NCBI RefSeq assembly: GCF_004403985.1
Contig: NZ_SOHL01000006.1
Location: 1-64,000 of the forward strand
DNA: 64,000 nucleotides
Direction of reading: 5' to 3'
Source of the DNA: Cryobacterium gelidum
Lineage (GTDB): Bacteria; Actinomycetota; Actinomycetes; Actinomycetales; Microbacteriaceae
Of this stretch, positions 34,065 through 43,282 are shown piece after piece; position 1 is the stretch's first letter; each line of letters starts with the position of its first letter. Below the pieces are notes generated by a model, which saw only the letters and a list, made by a program, of their open reading frames with translations, did not search any database and was not told where the DNA came from. The position numbers and the translations under genes were made by a program.

Positions 34065-34901
34065 TCAGGAGTGCTCTCGCAGCCAATCCATCGCGACGGC
34101 GCAGGCATTCAGAACGGCAATGTGGCCGTCGCGAGGTCGCAGCCATAACTCTGCCTCGGACGTGTTCTGCACCAGCCAGGTCGCGTGCGCTGGCGGTACA
34201 ACGCGGTCGCGGCCGCCCTGCACATAGAGCACCGGGGTATCGATGTCGCCAACGCTGAATTCCCACGGCAGCACGAAGGCGAGGTCGTCGTCGATCAGGC
34301 CATCGGTTCCATCGGCCGCCGCCAGGCCGACATCTGTTTCGAGGCAGGCCCAGCTGCCCGCGAGGGCCGCATAGTCGCGGTCGATAAAGCTCTCCGGGTC
34401 GAATTCGGCCGTCTGCTCATACTCGTCGCGGGCGTCGCGGCCGAGCAGCGCTGCGCGCAAGGAAGCACCATCCGATGCCATCCCGTCGAACCAGTCGAGG
34501 CCATCGGCATCTGAAGGTGCCAGGCTCGCCAGGCACGCCGTGGCCGACACCCGCTCCGGCAGCAGGGCGGCGCAGGTCAGTGCGTGCGGTCCCCCGCCCG
34601 ATGCCCCCATCACCGCGAAACGGTCGAGGTTGAGCTGCTCGGCGAGCTGCGCCACATCGGCGGCGGCCGATGCCACGGTGCGACCCAGCAGCCTGGTCGA
34701 CCCGCCGTAGCCGGGTCTCCCGTACGACAGTAGACGGATGCCCCGTGCGGCCGCTGCCGCCAGCAACGGTTCGAGCAGAGCCCCGGTTTGGGGCGAGCCG
34801 TGGTGCCAGAGCACAGTGAAGGCATGGCTGTGCGAGTCGGCGCTGTCGTGCACCCGCAACGTGCGACCGTCGGGCAGGAGCAGATTCTGCGTAGACACCA
34901 T
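34065..34901 (-). CDS. Alpha/beta hydrolase
   Basis: A 278-residue serine hydrolase. The oxyanion region is HHGSPQTG, the nucleophile elbow is GASGGGPHAL (Ser near residue 100), an acid is in VLYVQGGRDRVVPP, and the His is in LRPRDGHIAVL. It is an esterase/epoxide-hydrolase-like protein without a signal peptide, substrate unknown. It is separated from the truncated gene at 34937 by only 35 bp. Confidence 0.9.
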   Translation of the reverse strand: MVSTQNLLLPDGRTLRVHDSADSHSHAFTVLWHHGSPQTGALLEPLLAAAAARGIRLLSYGRPGYGGSTRLLGRTVASAAADVAQLAEQLNLDRFAVMGASGGGPHALTCAALLPERVSATACLASLAPSDADGLDWFDGMASDGASLRAALLGRDARDEYEQTAEFDPESFIDRDYAALAGSWACLETDVGLAAADGTDGLIDDDLAFVLPWEFSVGDIDTPVLYVQGGRDRVVPPAHATWLVQNTSEAELWLRPRDGHIAVLNACAVAMDWLREHS

Positions 34902-34936
34902 TCGATCAGCGTAGGACCATTTGTTGCAAAGGTTTG

Positions 34937-35398
34937 ATGGACATTGACGAAACGTTGATTCCTGAATTGAGGAAGCTGACGAAGGAGGTGTTTGACCTCG
35001 ACTCCATCATCAACTCTGCTGAGGAGCTCAAGCACATTGGTCAGATCAAGCGAACCATCGCGGCACAGTTCACAGAGCCTGAAGACGACTGGATTCGTTT
35101 CTTCACGACGCGAGTTTACGAAGGGGCCTTTACTCAGAAGGTCCGTGAGCAGTTCACATCATTGGTAACAAAGTCGACGAAGCAGTTTCTGAATGATCAA
35201 GTCAACGACCGGTTAAAAACGGCACTGGGCGGTTCAAACTTTTCGGGCGCTGCGGCAGAGTCCGCGGGCAATGTCATCAACAGCCACGACATCGTTGAGG
35301 GCGATCTCGCGCGTGAAACTGAGATCGAGACGCGCCACCCCATCGACAGTCTTGACGAGATCTACCTCTTCGCTGATGGCATCCGCGAAACGATCTAG
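34937..35398 (+). pseudogene. C-terminal fragment of an HSDR_N_2-type restriction protein
   Basis: A 153-residue piece. Blocks SIINSAEELKHIGQIKRTIAAQF, WIRFFTTRVYEGAFTQKVREQF and TKSTKQFLNDQVNDRLKTAL match the C-terminal helical part of stand-alone type I restriction R-like proteins. Full proteins have an N-terminal PD-(D/E)xK-type nuclease domain of about 200 residues; that part is absent. The coding is markedly less GC-rich than its neighbours. A weak AAAGG precedes the ATG, so a short protein could still be made. Confidence 0.65.
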
Positions 35399-35467
35399 AG
35401 TTACCAGGACGCCCAGTAGGTCTCCGACACTTTTTGGGCGACACAGTCGTATTGCCTCTGTACACGG

Positions 35468-35626
35468 ATGCTGACCGTGTTCGGGCTTATCGTCATGACC
35501 GGCATCACCGTGGTCGGCTGCATCGATCGGCGCCTCGCGAAGTCGTCTGGTGCGCGCACCGGCACAGCGCGCCCCCGGCCACAGCCGGTGGAGCATCCGC
35601 TGCCGAGCGCCCAGGCCGAGGGCTAG
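35468..35626 (+). CDS. Possible 52-residue membrane peptide
   Basis: A short frame starts ATG at 35468. It has one hydrophobic helix (MLTVFGLIVMTGITVVGCI), then basic residues and a Pro-rich tail. It may be a real small membrane protein or the leftover C-terminus of a transporter. No clear ribosome-binding site. Confidence 0.35.
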   Translation: MLTVFGLIVMTGITVVGCIDRRLAKSSGARTGTARPRPQPVEHPLPSAQAEG

Positions 35627-35665
35627 AAGACCGCCTGAAACCCGGCCACCCCGTAGGGTGGGCAC

Positions 35666-36103
35666 ATGGTAATCAGGCGGTATTGGCGCATCGCCGTGTT
35701 CGCACCGATCGTGGGGTTTCTCCTCGCGGCGGTCGTGGCGGTCGTGATGACCGACGGCGGGAGCGGAGAAACCGACTTTCGGTTCTGGTTCGTTGTGCTA
35801 TCCATGGCGAATTACGGCGTCGTCGGCTTCGTCATAGCGGCAGCCGCGCTGCTTGGCGGCCTCGCTACCATCGCGATGTTCGATCGACACCTCGTGAAAT
35901 CGCCGCGCATGCGCACGACTCTGGCCGCATTCGGTGCGAGTGCCGGCGTGGTGCTGCTGTCGGTCGTGGTTGCCGTGCTGCTGTCCATGCTGGACGACGG
36001 GGCATACACCGGCATCACCATCGCATTCGGTCTGGTTTTCGGTGTGGCAGCCGCCGTCGTGGCGGCCGTTATGGTGCATTTTGCGGAATGGCAAAGCCGC
36101 TAG
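35666..36103 (+). CDS. Hypothetical integral membrane protein
   Basis: A 145-residue protein with four hydrophobic segments (about residues 10-30, 43-68, 86-107 and 116-138). Sequence is simple Ala/Val-rich, and no family is recognised. The ends are polar and short. It overlaps the stop of the convergent DUF2277 gene by four bases. Confidence 0.7.
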   Translation: MVIRRYWRIAVFAPIVGFLLAAVVAVVMTDGGSGETDFRFWFVVLSMANYGVVGFVIAAAALLGGLATIAMFDRHLVKSPRMRTTLAAFGASAGVVLLSVVVAVLLSMLDDGAYTGITIAFGLVFGVAAAVVAAVMVHFAEWQSR

Positions 36104-36372
36104 GCGGCCGCGAACCGCTTCTGCGAGCGCGCTTTAGCCTTGTCGGCCTCGACCTCACGGTTTTTGGGCGGCGCGGTGCTGACGAGGTCCTCAAGCAGAT
36201 GCCGCGAGATGTGCGCGATCTCCTGCACCGCACGATCGAACGCCTCCTCGTTCGTCTTTGACGGGCGCGTCGAGCCACTGATCTTGCGCACGTATTGCAG
36301 CGCGGCCGCGTGCACCTCGTCCTCGGTCGCGGCGGGCTCAAAATTATGTAGGACATGAATATTTCGGCACAT
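36100..36372 (-). CDS. DUF2277 family protein
   Basis: A 90-residue protein with the highly conserved DUF2277 start MCRNIHVLHNFEPAATEDEVHAAALQYVRKISG, then a helix pair and a basic C-terminus. Function unknown. It is oriented toward the membrane-protein gene and divergent from the hut regulator. Confidence 0.92.
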   Translation of the reverse strand: MCRNIHVLHNFEPAATEDEVHAAALQYVRKISGSTRPSKTNEEAFDRAVQEIAHISRHLLEDLVSTAPPKNREVEADKAKARSQKRFAAA

Positions 36373-36614
36373 GCTTTCAGGGTAATCACGGCACGCCCAC
36401 CCTTCAAGACCCGGGCGTAGGGTGCCTCTGCTCCGCCGGCTTCGTCAGGAGACTTCCATGCCCGCACGCACTGCCGACCTCACCCCGGTTGATATCACCG
36501 CACGGCTGCGCGCGCCCGTATCCTGTGGGCTGACGAGTTGGACGCGACGGTCGTCAAAGGTCTTGCCATCTAGTGACATCAGTGTTTTACTGAGCGCACG
36601 AGGAGGGTGCGCCC

Positions 36615-37298
36615 ATGCAGAGTGCCCAGGTTGTGGTGTCACGCAAGGCCGACAGCACCACCCGCACTGCGGAACGCGCCCTGACCCTGCTGAGCGTGGT
36701 CTGCGAGCGCGGCTCGGTCACCCTCGGCGACGCGGCCAAAGCCGCCGACCTGTCGCCGAGTACCGCGCTGCGGCTGTTGCGCACGCTCGAATCCACGTCC
36801 TTCGTGCGTCGAGATGACACGGGAGCCTATCGCCCGGGCGTGGCCATCGTGCAGCTCGGCGTGCTCGCGCTCAGCCACGAATCGCTCGTCGCGCTCTGCC
36901 GCGAACCCATGAATCGCGTGGTCGAACAGACCGGAGAATCCGCCTATCTGAGCGTTCCGGCCCCCGGGCGCCAAGGCCTCTACATTGCCATCGTCGAGGG
37001 AACCCACTCCGTGCGGCACGCAAACTGGGTTGGCCGCCGGTTTCCGGCGCAGTCGAGCGCATCGGGCCGGGCGCTCGACGGCGCGACCGACGTGAGCGGA
37101 TACTGCGTCATCAGCGACGGCGTCGAGCAGGACGTGACCGCCATCGCCGTGCCGATCCTGGTCGGTGACCACGTGGTCGGAGCCCTAAGCGTGGTCGTTC
37201 CGAGCTACCGCGTCACACCCCACAGCGTCAAGCAGATGGCGCAGGTTCTGCTCGCGGAAAGCCGTGCGCTGTATCGCGCCGCCGCATCCGTCTCGTAA
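36615..37298 (+). CDS. IclR-family regulator, likely of the hut genes
   Basis: A 227-residue IclR regulator. The N-terminal winged helix is [43 protein letters not shown]. The C-terminal ligand domain has [21 protein letters not shown] and [19 protein letters not shown]. Slightly shorter than typical (about 250). A strong GAGGAGG precedes the ATG. It is 38 bp before hutU in the same direction, so it probably controls histidine use in response to urocanate or a related metabolite; this is an inference from position. Confidence 0.88.
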   Translation: MQSAQVVVSRKADSTTRTAERALTLLSVVCERGSVTLGDAAKAADLSPSTALRLLRTLESTSFVRRDDTGAYRPGVAIVQLGVLALSHESLVALCREPMNRVVEQTGESAYLSVPAPGRQGLYIAIVEGTHSVRHANWVGRRFPAQSSASGRALDGATDVSGYCVISDGVEQDVTAIAVPILVGDHVVGALSVVVPSYRVTPHSVKQMAQVLLAESRALYRAAASVS

Positions 37299-37336
37299 TC
37301 ATTCACTGCAGGAGCAGCATTCGAGGGAGAACACGC

Positions 37337-39007
37337 ATGACGACCACGAGCACCCACACCGCACGCCCCGTTCGCGCCGCCCGCGGCACCGAACTCACCG
37401 CGAAGAGCTGGCAGACCGAGGGGCCACTGCGCATGCTCATGAACAACCTCGACCCGGAGGTCGCCGAGCGCCCCGACGACCTCGTCGTCTATGGCGGCAC
37501 CGGCAAGGCCGCCCGCAACTGGGAGTGCTACGACGCGATCGTACGCACCCTGGAAACGTTGGAGAAAGATGAAACCCTGCTCGTGCAGTCCGGCAAACCG
37601 GTCGGCGTCTTTCGCACCCACGAGTGGGCGCCGCGCGTACTCATCGCCAACTCCAACCTCGTCGGCGATTGGGCGACCTGGCCCGAGTTTCGCCGGCTCG
37701 AGCACCTCGGGCTCACCATGTACGGGCAGATGACCGCCGGATCGTGGATCTATATCGGCACCCAGGGCATTTTGCAGGGCACCTACGAGACCTTCGGCGC
37801 GGTCGCCACCAAACGGTTCAACGGCACTCTGGCCGGCACTCTCACGTTGACCGGCGGCGCGGGCGGTATGGGCGGCGCGCAGCCGCTCGCCGTCACCATG
37901 AATGACGGTGTCGTGCTCATTGTCGACGTTGACCCGGCGCGACTGCACCGCCGGGTCGACCACGGCTATCTCGATCAGATGACCGATGATATCGACGAGG
38001 CGATCGACCGGGTGCTCGCCGCCAAGTCAGAACGCCGCGCCCTCTCGGTGGGCCTGGTCGGCAATGCCGCGACCGTGTTCGCCGAGTTGCTGGCCCGCCG
38101 GGTGCCGATCGACATCGTCACCGACCAGACCAGCGCGCACGACCCGCTGTCCTATCTGCCCGAGGGTGTCAGCGTCGAACAGTGGCACGCTTATGCGGCT
38201 GAGAATCCCGAAGAGTTCACTGTGCGGGCCCGGGCCGCGATGGCCAAGCAGGTGCAGGCCATGGTCGAATTCCAGGATGCCGGCGCTGAGGTCTTCGACT
38301 ACGGCAACTCCATTCGCGCCGAGGCGAAGCTCGGCGGCTACGATCGGGCATTCGCGTTTCCCGGATTTGTGCCCGCCTATATTCGACCACTGTTCGCCGA
38401 GGGCAAGGGCCCGTTCCGCTGGGTGGCGCTCTCGGGCGACCCGGCCGACATTCTGGCCACCGACACAGCCATTCTGGAACTGTTTCCACACGACACACAG
38501 CTGCACCGTTGGATCACCAAGGCCGAAGAGAAGGTGCAGTTCGAAGGGCTGCCGGCCCGCATTTGCTGGCTCGGATACCAGGAACGTCACCTGGCCGGGC
38601 TCAGGTTCAACGAAATGGTCGCCTCCGGCGAGCTCAGTGCGCCAATCGTGATCGGCCGCGACCACCTCGACTCCGGCTCGGTTGCCTCGCCCTACCGCGA
38701 GACCGAGGACATGAAAGACGGTTCCGACGCGATCGCCGACTGGCCGCTGCTGAACGCATTGCTCAATACCGCCTCGGGCGCGACCTGGGTCTCAATTCAC
38801 CACGGCGGCGGTGTGGGAATCGGCCGCAGCATCCACGCCGGGCAGGTCATCGTCGCCGACGGCACCGCATTGGCCGCCGAAAAGATCGAACGCGTGCTCA
38901 CTAACGATCCGGGCACCGGGGTCATGCGGCACGTCGATGCGGGCTACGAGCGGGCCGAAGAGGTGGCCCGCGAGCGCGGTCTGCGCGTGCCCATGTGGGA
39001 AGACTGA
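37337..39007 (+). CDS. hutU: Urocanate hydratase
   Basis: A 556-residue urocanase that hydrates urocanate to imidazolonepropionate, with NAD+ as a bound electrophile. It has the typical length and start region ([32 protein letters not shown]), the NAD region ([19 protein letters not shown]) and the active-site region around [30 protein letters not shown] precedes the ATG. It is the first enzyme gene of the hut set here; hutF starts one base after its stop. Confidence 0.96.
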   Translation: MTTTSTHTARPVRAARGTELTAKSWQTEGPLRMLMNNLDPEVAERPDDLVVYGGTGKAARNWECYDAIVRTLETLEKDETLLVQSGKPVGVFRTHEWAPRVLIANSNLVGDWATWPEFRRLEHLGLTMYGQMTAGSWIYIGTQGILQGTYETFGAVATKRFNGTLAGTLTLTGGAGGMGGAQPLAVTMNDGVVLIVDVDPARLHRRVDHGYLDQMTDDIDEAIDRVLAAKSERRALSVGLVGNAATVFAELLARRVPIDIVTDQTSAHDPLSYLPEGVSVEQWHAYAAENPEEFTVRARAAMAKQVQAMVEFQDAGAEVFDYGNSIRAEAKLGGYDRAFAFPGFVPAYIRPLFAEGKGPFRWVALSGDPADILATDTAILELFPHDTQLHRWITKAEEKVQFEGLPARICWLGYQERHLAGLRFNEMVASGELSAPIVIGRDHLDSGSVASPYRETEDMKDGSDAIADWPLLNALLNTASGATWVSIHHGGGVGIGRSIHAGQVIVADGTALAAEKIERVLTNDPGTGVMRHVDAGYERAEEVARERGLRVPMWED

Positions 39008-39008
39008 G

Positions 39009-40334
39009 GTGTCGGCCGGATACTGGTGCGCGTCCCTGCTGATCGACGGAACAGCCAGCGCGGGGGTGCGGCTTGAGGTCGACGTGGCTGGGCGCATCGC
39101 TCGGGTTCAGCGCGGGGTCGCGGCGGAGGCTGCGGACATCCGCTTGGGAACGGTGATGCCGGGTTTTGGCAACGCGCACTCGCACGCCTTTCACCGCGCT
39201 CTGCGGGGCCAGACTCACGGTGAGGACGGCGATTTCTGGCTCTGGCGCGAGCGGATGTTCCGGGTTGCCGCGCAGCTGGACCCGTCGAGATACCAGGCAC
39301 TGGCGACGGCGGTCTTCGCCGAGATGCTCGTGAGTGGTTACACCGCCGTTGGCGAGTTTCACTACGTGCACCACCGACCCAGCGGTGAGCCGTATGAGAC
39401 CGAGCATGCGATGGAACTGGCGCTCGCGGCGGCGGCACGGCAGGTCGGCATTCGTCTGCTGCTGCTCGACACCGTGTATTTGCAGGGCTCGATCGGTCGG
39501 GACCTGGCGCCGGAGCAGCGAGCCTTTGGCGACGGCAGTGCGGCTGGCTGGCTGACCCGGTGGCAGTCGCTGCGTTCACAGCTTGCCCGCGACGAGCTCG
39601 TGACGCTCGGGGCCGCCCTGCACTCGGTACGCGCCGTTCCGCCCGACGCGATGCGTGAGCTGCTGCACGGGTTGCCGCCGGAGGTTCCCTTACACATACA
39701 TCTATCGGAGCAGCCGCAGGAGAACGAGGATTGTCTGGCGGCGTACGGCCTGACTCCGACCGGTCTGCTCCATACAGTGGGAGCTCTGTCGCCGCGGCTG
39801 AGCGTGGTGCACGCGACGCACGTGAGGGACGACGACAGAAAATTACTCGGTGACGCCGGGGTGACCGTTGTCATGTGCCCGACCACCGAGGCCGACCTGG
39901 GTGACGGCATCGGTCCGGCGCTCGCGCTGGCGTCGGCAGGTACGCCGATTGCGCTCGGTTCCGATCAGAACGCGGTTATCGATCCGTTCCTGGAGATGCG
40001 CGGCCTCGAAATGGGTGAGCGGCTCGCCTCGCAGAAACGTGGTCGCTTCGCCCCCGCCGAATTGCTGACCGGCGCATCGACCGGGGGCTACGCCGCCCTC
40101 GGGCTCGGACGTCACCGTCTGCAACCGGGCGACCCGTGCGATCTTGTCGAGATCAGCACGACCAGCGTGCGCACGATCGGGTCTGTGCCGGAGCAGCTTG
40201 CGCTGACCGCAACGGCTTCCGACGTGGTGCGCGTAGTCGTTGGCGGGCGCCTGGTCGCCGAGTGCGGTCAGCTGGTCGGCGGTGCTTGGCCGGCAACACT
40301 GATGGCCGACGCTCTCGATAGGCTCAGCACATGA
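39009..40334 (+). CDS. hutF: Formimidoylglutamate deiminase
   Basis: A 441-residue amidohydrolase that releases ammonia from formimidoylglutamate to give formylglutamate. It has metal-binding HSHAFHRALRG, then HIHLSEQPQENEDC, a further His in LSVVHATHV and Asp in ALGSDQNAVIDPFLEM. The GTG start at 39009 follows the hutU stop by one base; the frame upstream is a shadow. It ends in an ATGA overlap with hutI. This defines the two-step deiminase branch of histidine breakdown, which would need HutG to release formate and glutamate. Confidence 0.94.
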   Translation: MSAGYWCASLLIDGTASAGVRLEVDVAGRIARVQRGVAAEAADIRLGTVMPGFGNAHSHAFHRALRGQTHGEDGDFWLWRERMFRVAAQLDPSRYQALATAVFAEMLVSGYTAVGEFHYVHHRPSGEPYETEHAMELALAAAARQVGIRLLLLDTVYLQGSIGRDLAPEQRAFGDGSAAGWLTRWQSLRSQLARDELVTLGAALHSVRAVPPDAMRELLHGLPPEVPLHIHLSEQPQENEDCLAAYGLTPTGLLHTVGALSPRLSVVHATHVRDDDRKLLGDAGVTVVMCPTTEADLGDGIGPALALASAGTPIALGSDQNAVIDPFLEMRGLEMGERLASQKRGRFAPAELLTGASTGGYAALGLGRHRLQPGDPCDLVEISTTSVRTIGSVPEQLALTATASDVVRVVVGGRLVAECGQLVGGAWPATLMADALDRLST

Positions 40335-41494
40335 ACGGCACCGAGCTGGTCACCGGAATCGGCGAACTGACCACGCAGGATGAATCGAGTGAACGACTGC
40401 ACGACGCCGCCCTCGTGATCGGCGAGGGTCGAATCCTGTGGATCGGCCCGGCCGCTCAGGCGCCCGCTGCCGATCGTCGAACGGATGTTGACGGTCGCGC
40501 CGTTCTACCCGGCTGGGTCGACACGCACACCCACCTCGTGTTCGGCGGGGACCGCTCGGCGGAGTTCGAAGCCCGGATGGCTGGCCGGGCCTACGCTGCT
40601 GGCGGCATCAACACGACCGTCGCGGCTACACGGGCAGCGCCCGAGGAGCAGCTCGTGGCCACAGCTCGTAATCTGCGCCACGAGGCAGAAACCCAGGGCA
40701 CCACCTTTCTCGAAACGAAGACCGGATATGGGCTCGATGTGGCGAGCGAAGAGCGTTCGGCGCGCGCTGCCGCCAACGTCGCCGATGTCGTGACCTTTCT
40801 CGGTGCCCACATTGTGCCCGCCGGCATGGATCGTCGCGCCTACATCGACCTCGTGACCGGACCGATGCTCACTGCCGCGCTTCCCTATGTGCAGTTCATC
40901 GACGCATTTTGCGAGACGGGCGCGTTCGACGTGGAAGAAGCCCGGGAGGTACTGTTGGCCGGCCGTGCCGCCGGTCTGGGATTGCGGGTGCACGGCAACC
41001 AACTCGGTTTCAGCGGTGGCGTGCGGCTGGCAGTTGAGCTCGGCGCCGCGAGCGTCGACCACTGCAACTACCTGGAGCCCGTCGACATCGATGCGCTGGC
41101 CGCCGGGACGACGGTCGCCACCCTGCTACCGGCCTGCGATCTGTCGACCCGGCAGCCCTTTCCGCCAGCCCGACAGTTGCTCGACGCCGGCGTGGTCATC
41201 GCTCTGGCGACCAATTGCAATCCGGGCACCTCCTACACAACGTCGATGCCATTGTGCGTGGCGACCGCAGTGTTGCAGATGGGCCTGAGCGTGGGCGAAG
41301 CCGTCTGGGCCGCGACGCGCGGTGCTGCCCGGTCCCTCGGCCGCGATCGGGGAGCGGATGCCGTCGGCTCCCTGTTTGTCGGCGGCCGCGCCGACCTGCA
41401 GGTTCTGAATGCTCCGTCGATTTCGCACCTGGCCTACCGCGTCGGGGTTCCGCTGACCGCTGCGGTTTGGCGCACGGGTGTGCGCGTGGATTGA
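40331..41494 (+). CDS. hutI: Imidazolonepropionase
   Basis: A 387-residue amidohydrolase that opens the ring of imidazolonepropionate to formimidoylglutamate. Metal His residues are in WVDTHTHLVFGGDR. FLETKTGYGLD carries the substrate region. Further metal ligands are in RVHGNQLGFSGG, and DHCNYLE and ALATNCNPGTSYTTSMPL complete the pattern. It starts within the hutF stop (ATGA). The gene order hutU-F-I means reaction order U, I, F. The stop lies 40 bp before the convergent HNH gene end. Confidence 0.95.
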   Translation: MNGTELVTGIGELTTQDESSERLHDAALVIGEGRILWIGPAAQAPAADRRTDVDGRAVLPGWVDTHTHLVFGGDRSAEFEARMAGRAYAAGGINTTVAATRAAPEEQLVATARNLRHEAETQGTTFLETKTGYGLDVASEERSARAAANVADVVTFLGAHIVPAGMDRRAYIDLVTGPMLTAALPYVQFIDAFCETGAFDVEEAREVLLAGRAAGLGLRVHGNQLGFSGGVRLAVELGAASVDHCNYLEPVDIDALAAGTTVATLLPACDLSTRQPFPPARQLLDAGVVIALATNCNPGTSYTTSMPLCVATAVLQMGLSVGEAVWAATRGAARSLGRDRGADAVGSLFVGGRADLQVLNAPSISHLAYRVGVPLTAAVWRTGVRVD

Positions 41495-41534
41495 TCTCCA
41501 CCTCGATCCCCGCGACGCTCACTGCGATCTGAAT

Positions 41535-43091
41535 CTAGGTGCGCCAGGGTGGATCAGCACTGGGGGTGTTGGCGCGGTGGGTGCGGGCTGGTCGCCAGGT
41601 TTGGGTGGGGTCCCAGATGAGTGGTCCTTGTATCTGGGGTCTTCCTCGGACCATGCGGATCTTCCACCCACTCGTGTCGATGGTGTGGTGGTGGTACCAG
41701 CACAAAAGGGTGCCGTTACCAATGTTGGTGGGTCCGTTTTGCTGCCAGGGGGTGACGTGGTGCACTTCGCACCAGCGGGCGGGGATGGTGCAGCCGGGGA
41801 TGATGCAGCCTTCGTCGCGGGCGGCGATGGCGGTGCGTTGCTTGGGGGTGAAGCAGCGGATGGTGTTGCCGAGGGAGAGCACGTTGCCGTTCTGGCCGAG
41901 CAGTACTTGTTGGTAGCCGCCGGCGCAGATGAGTTCGCTGACGCGGCGGAAGCTGAGGGGGGCGTCGATGCCGTCGATCCAGCCGACGCCGCGGCCGCGT
42001 TCGAGGTCGACCGCGTTGATGTGCACCAGCACCGTCGGCGCGGCGCCGCCCATGGTCGGGGTCTGTGGGTCGCGCGCGGCAGATTCAAAGATCGAGCGAA
42101 GGATGTCAGCTCGTTTCTCCCCGCCGGTACGGCGGTCACCGTCGAACCGGGTGTCGCCCGTGAATGGTTCGTCACTGAACGGCTCAGTGCCGGTGCCGGT
42201 GCCGGTGCCGGTGCCGGTGCCGGTGCCGGTGCCAGCACCAGGCTCGCCGTTGAGCAGTTCGGTCGGCAGAAACCTGGGTGTGGTCGACCGTGCCGACAGG
42301 TAGGTGTCGAATAGGGTGTCCATGATGCCGCGGAGTTCGGGGGTGACGTCGGCGCGCAGCGGGTAGAGCCCATTGCGCAGCAGCCCGAACGTGAGGGTGC
42401 TTGTCGCTTCGACGGCGTCGTCGTTGGGGGCGGTGCCGTCGGGATCGAGCCGGCCCTGCCATTCCAGGGCTTGGGCCTGTAGCAGGTCGGGCGCAAAACG
42501 GATCCCCGCGCCGGGTAGCCCGGCGGTCTCTGGGGTGATGGCGCCGGTCGCCGAGGCGACGAGGGCGCGTTCGACCCGGTCAAGGTCGTCCTGCCCGACC
42601 CGGCCGTGCAGGCCGGTGAGGGTGGTGGCGATGATCTCCGCCGACTCCAGCCCGAGGTCGCCACTGATCAGGCCGTCGGCAATGACCGGATACCGGGCAG
42701 GCACCGGCAAGCCAAGCGGCGTGCGTTCCACCGCGGTCTCGCCCAGCTTGAGGCGGCGTTTGGCTTCGCGGGCGGAGATGCCGGCGAGGTGGCTGATGAA
42801 ATCGACCCGGTTGCGGCATCCGTTCCTGTAGGCGAGCGACCCGGTGCCGAGGTCGGTCTCGGCACGCGCACCAATGTCGGTGGTGGCTCGGAGCCTGGCC
42901 CCATCAACCTTGCGACCGAGAGCTTCCAAGGCCGCCATTACCGCGATGGCTTCGGCGTCGTCGAGGTGACCAAACCGCACCCCATCTAACGCCCCAGCCA
43001 GAATCGCACCAGCTTGCGCAATCGCCGCCACCCAGGAAACCTCGGGTTCCGGCAGAGAGTCGGCTGCGGCGGGCGGGGCGGTGAGGGTCAT
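41535..43091 (-). CDS. DUF222/HNH endonuclease
   Basis: A 518-residue protein of the actinobacterial DUF222-HNH family. The N-terminal DUF222 domain is helical. A Gly-Thr repeat linker of about 16 residues lies near residue 290, encoded by a hexanucleotide repeat. The C-terminal HNH nuclease has CIIPGC, then CEVHHVTPWQQNG, then NIGNGTLLCWYHHHTID. Start at ATG 43091 with AAGGAGG; the longer upstream frame is not needed. These proteins occur in many copies per genome in this group, and their role is unknown, possibly mobile-element-like. Confidence 0.92.
   Translation of the reverse strand: MTLTAPPAAADSLPEPEVSWVAAIAQAGAILAGALDGVRFGHLDDAEAIAVMAALEALGRKVDGARLRATTDIGARAETDLGTGSLAYRNGCRNRVDFISHLAGISAREAKRRLKLGETAVERTPLGLPVPARYPVIADGLISGDLGLESAEIIATTLTGLHGRVGQDDLDRVERALVASATGAITPETAGLPGAGIRFAPDLLQAQALEWQGRLDPDGTAPNDDAVEATSTLTFGLLRNGLYPLRADVTPELRGIMDTLFDTYLSARSTTPRFLPTELLNGEPGAGTGTGTGTGTGTGTGTEPFSDEPFTGDTRFDGDRRTGGEKRADILRSIFESAARDPQTPTMGGAAPTVLVHINAVDLERGRGVGWIDGIDAPLSFRRVSELICAGGYQQVLLGQNGNVLSLGNTIRCFTPKQRTAIAARDEGCIIPGCTIPARWCEVHHVTPWQQNGPTNIGNGTLLCWYHHHTIDTSGWKIRMVRGRPQIQGPLIWDPTQTWRPARTHRANTPSADPPWRT
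42187..42233. repeat. Hexanucleotide repeat in the HNH gene
   Basis: GTGCCG on the plus strand repeats seven times plus a partial copy. It encodes alternating Gly-Thr in the linker of the endonuclease. Copy changes keep the frame, so linker length can vary without loss of the protein. Confidence 0.95.
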
Positions 43092-43282
43092 GGCGGCGGT
43101 GCCTCCTTCACCCACAATTCTACCGCGATTCGCCCTCGAAGGCGAGAAATTCTCAGGCAAACTATGATGTCTTATAAGAGTTGTCTACGATTCAACAGAG
43201 CAGGCAACCGGCTGATTCGAAACACCCAGAGCAAGGGTGAACGGGCGTGTGGAGTGTCGCCTTCACAAACTACGCTGGAGAA

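Noticed and set aside
36422-36817. 131-codon plus-strand frame before the IclR gene
   Set aside because: It overlaps the real IclR start in another frame and has no ribosome-binding site or family resemblance.
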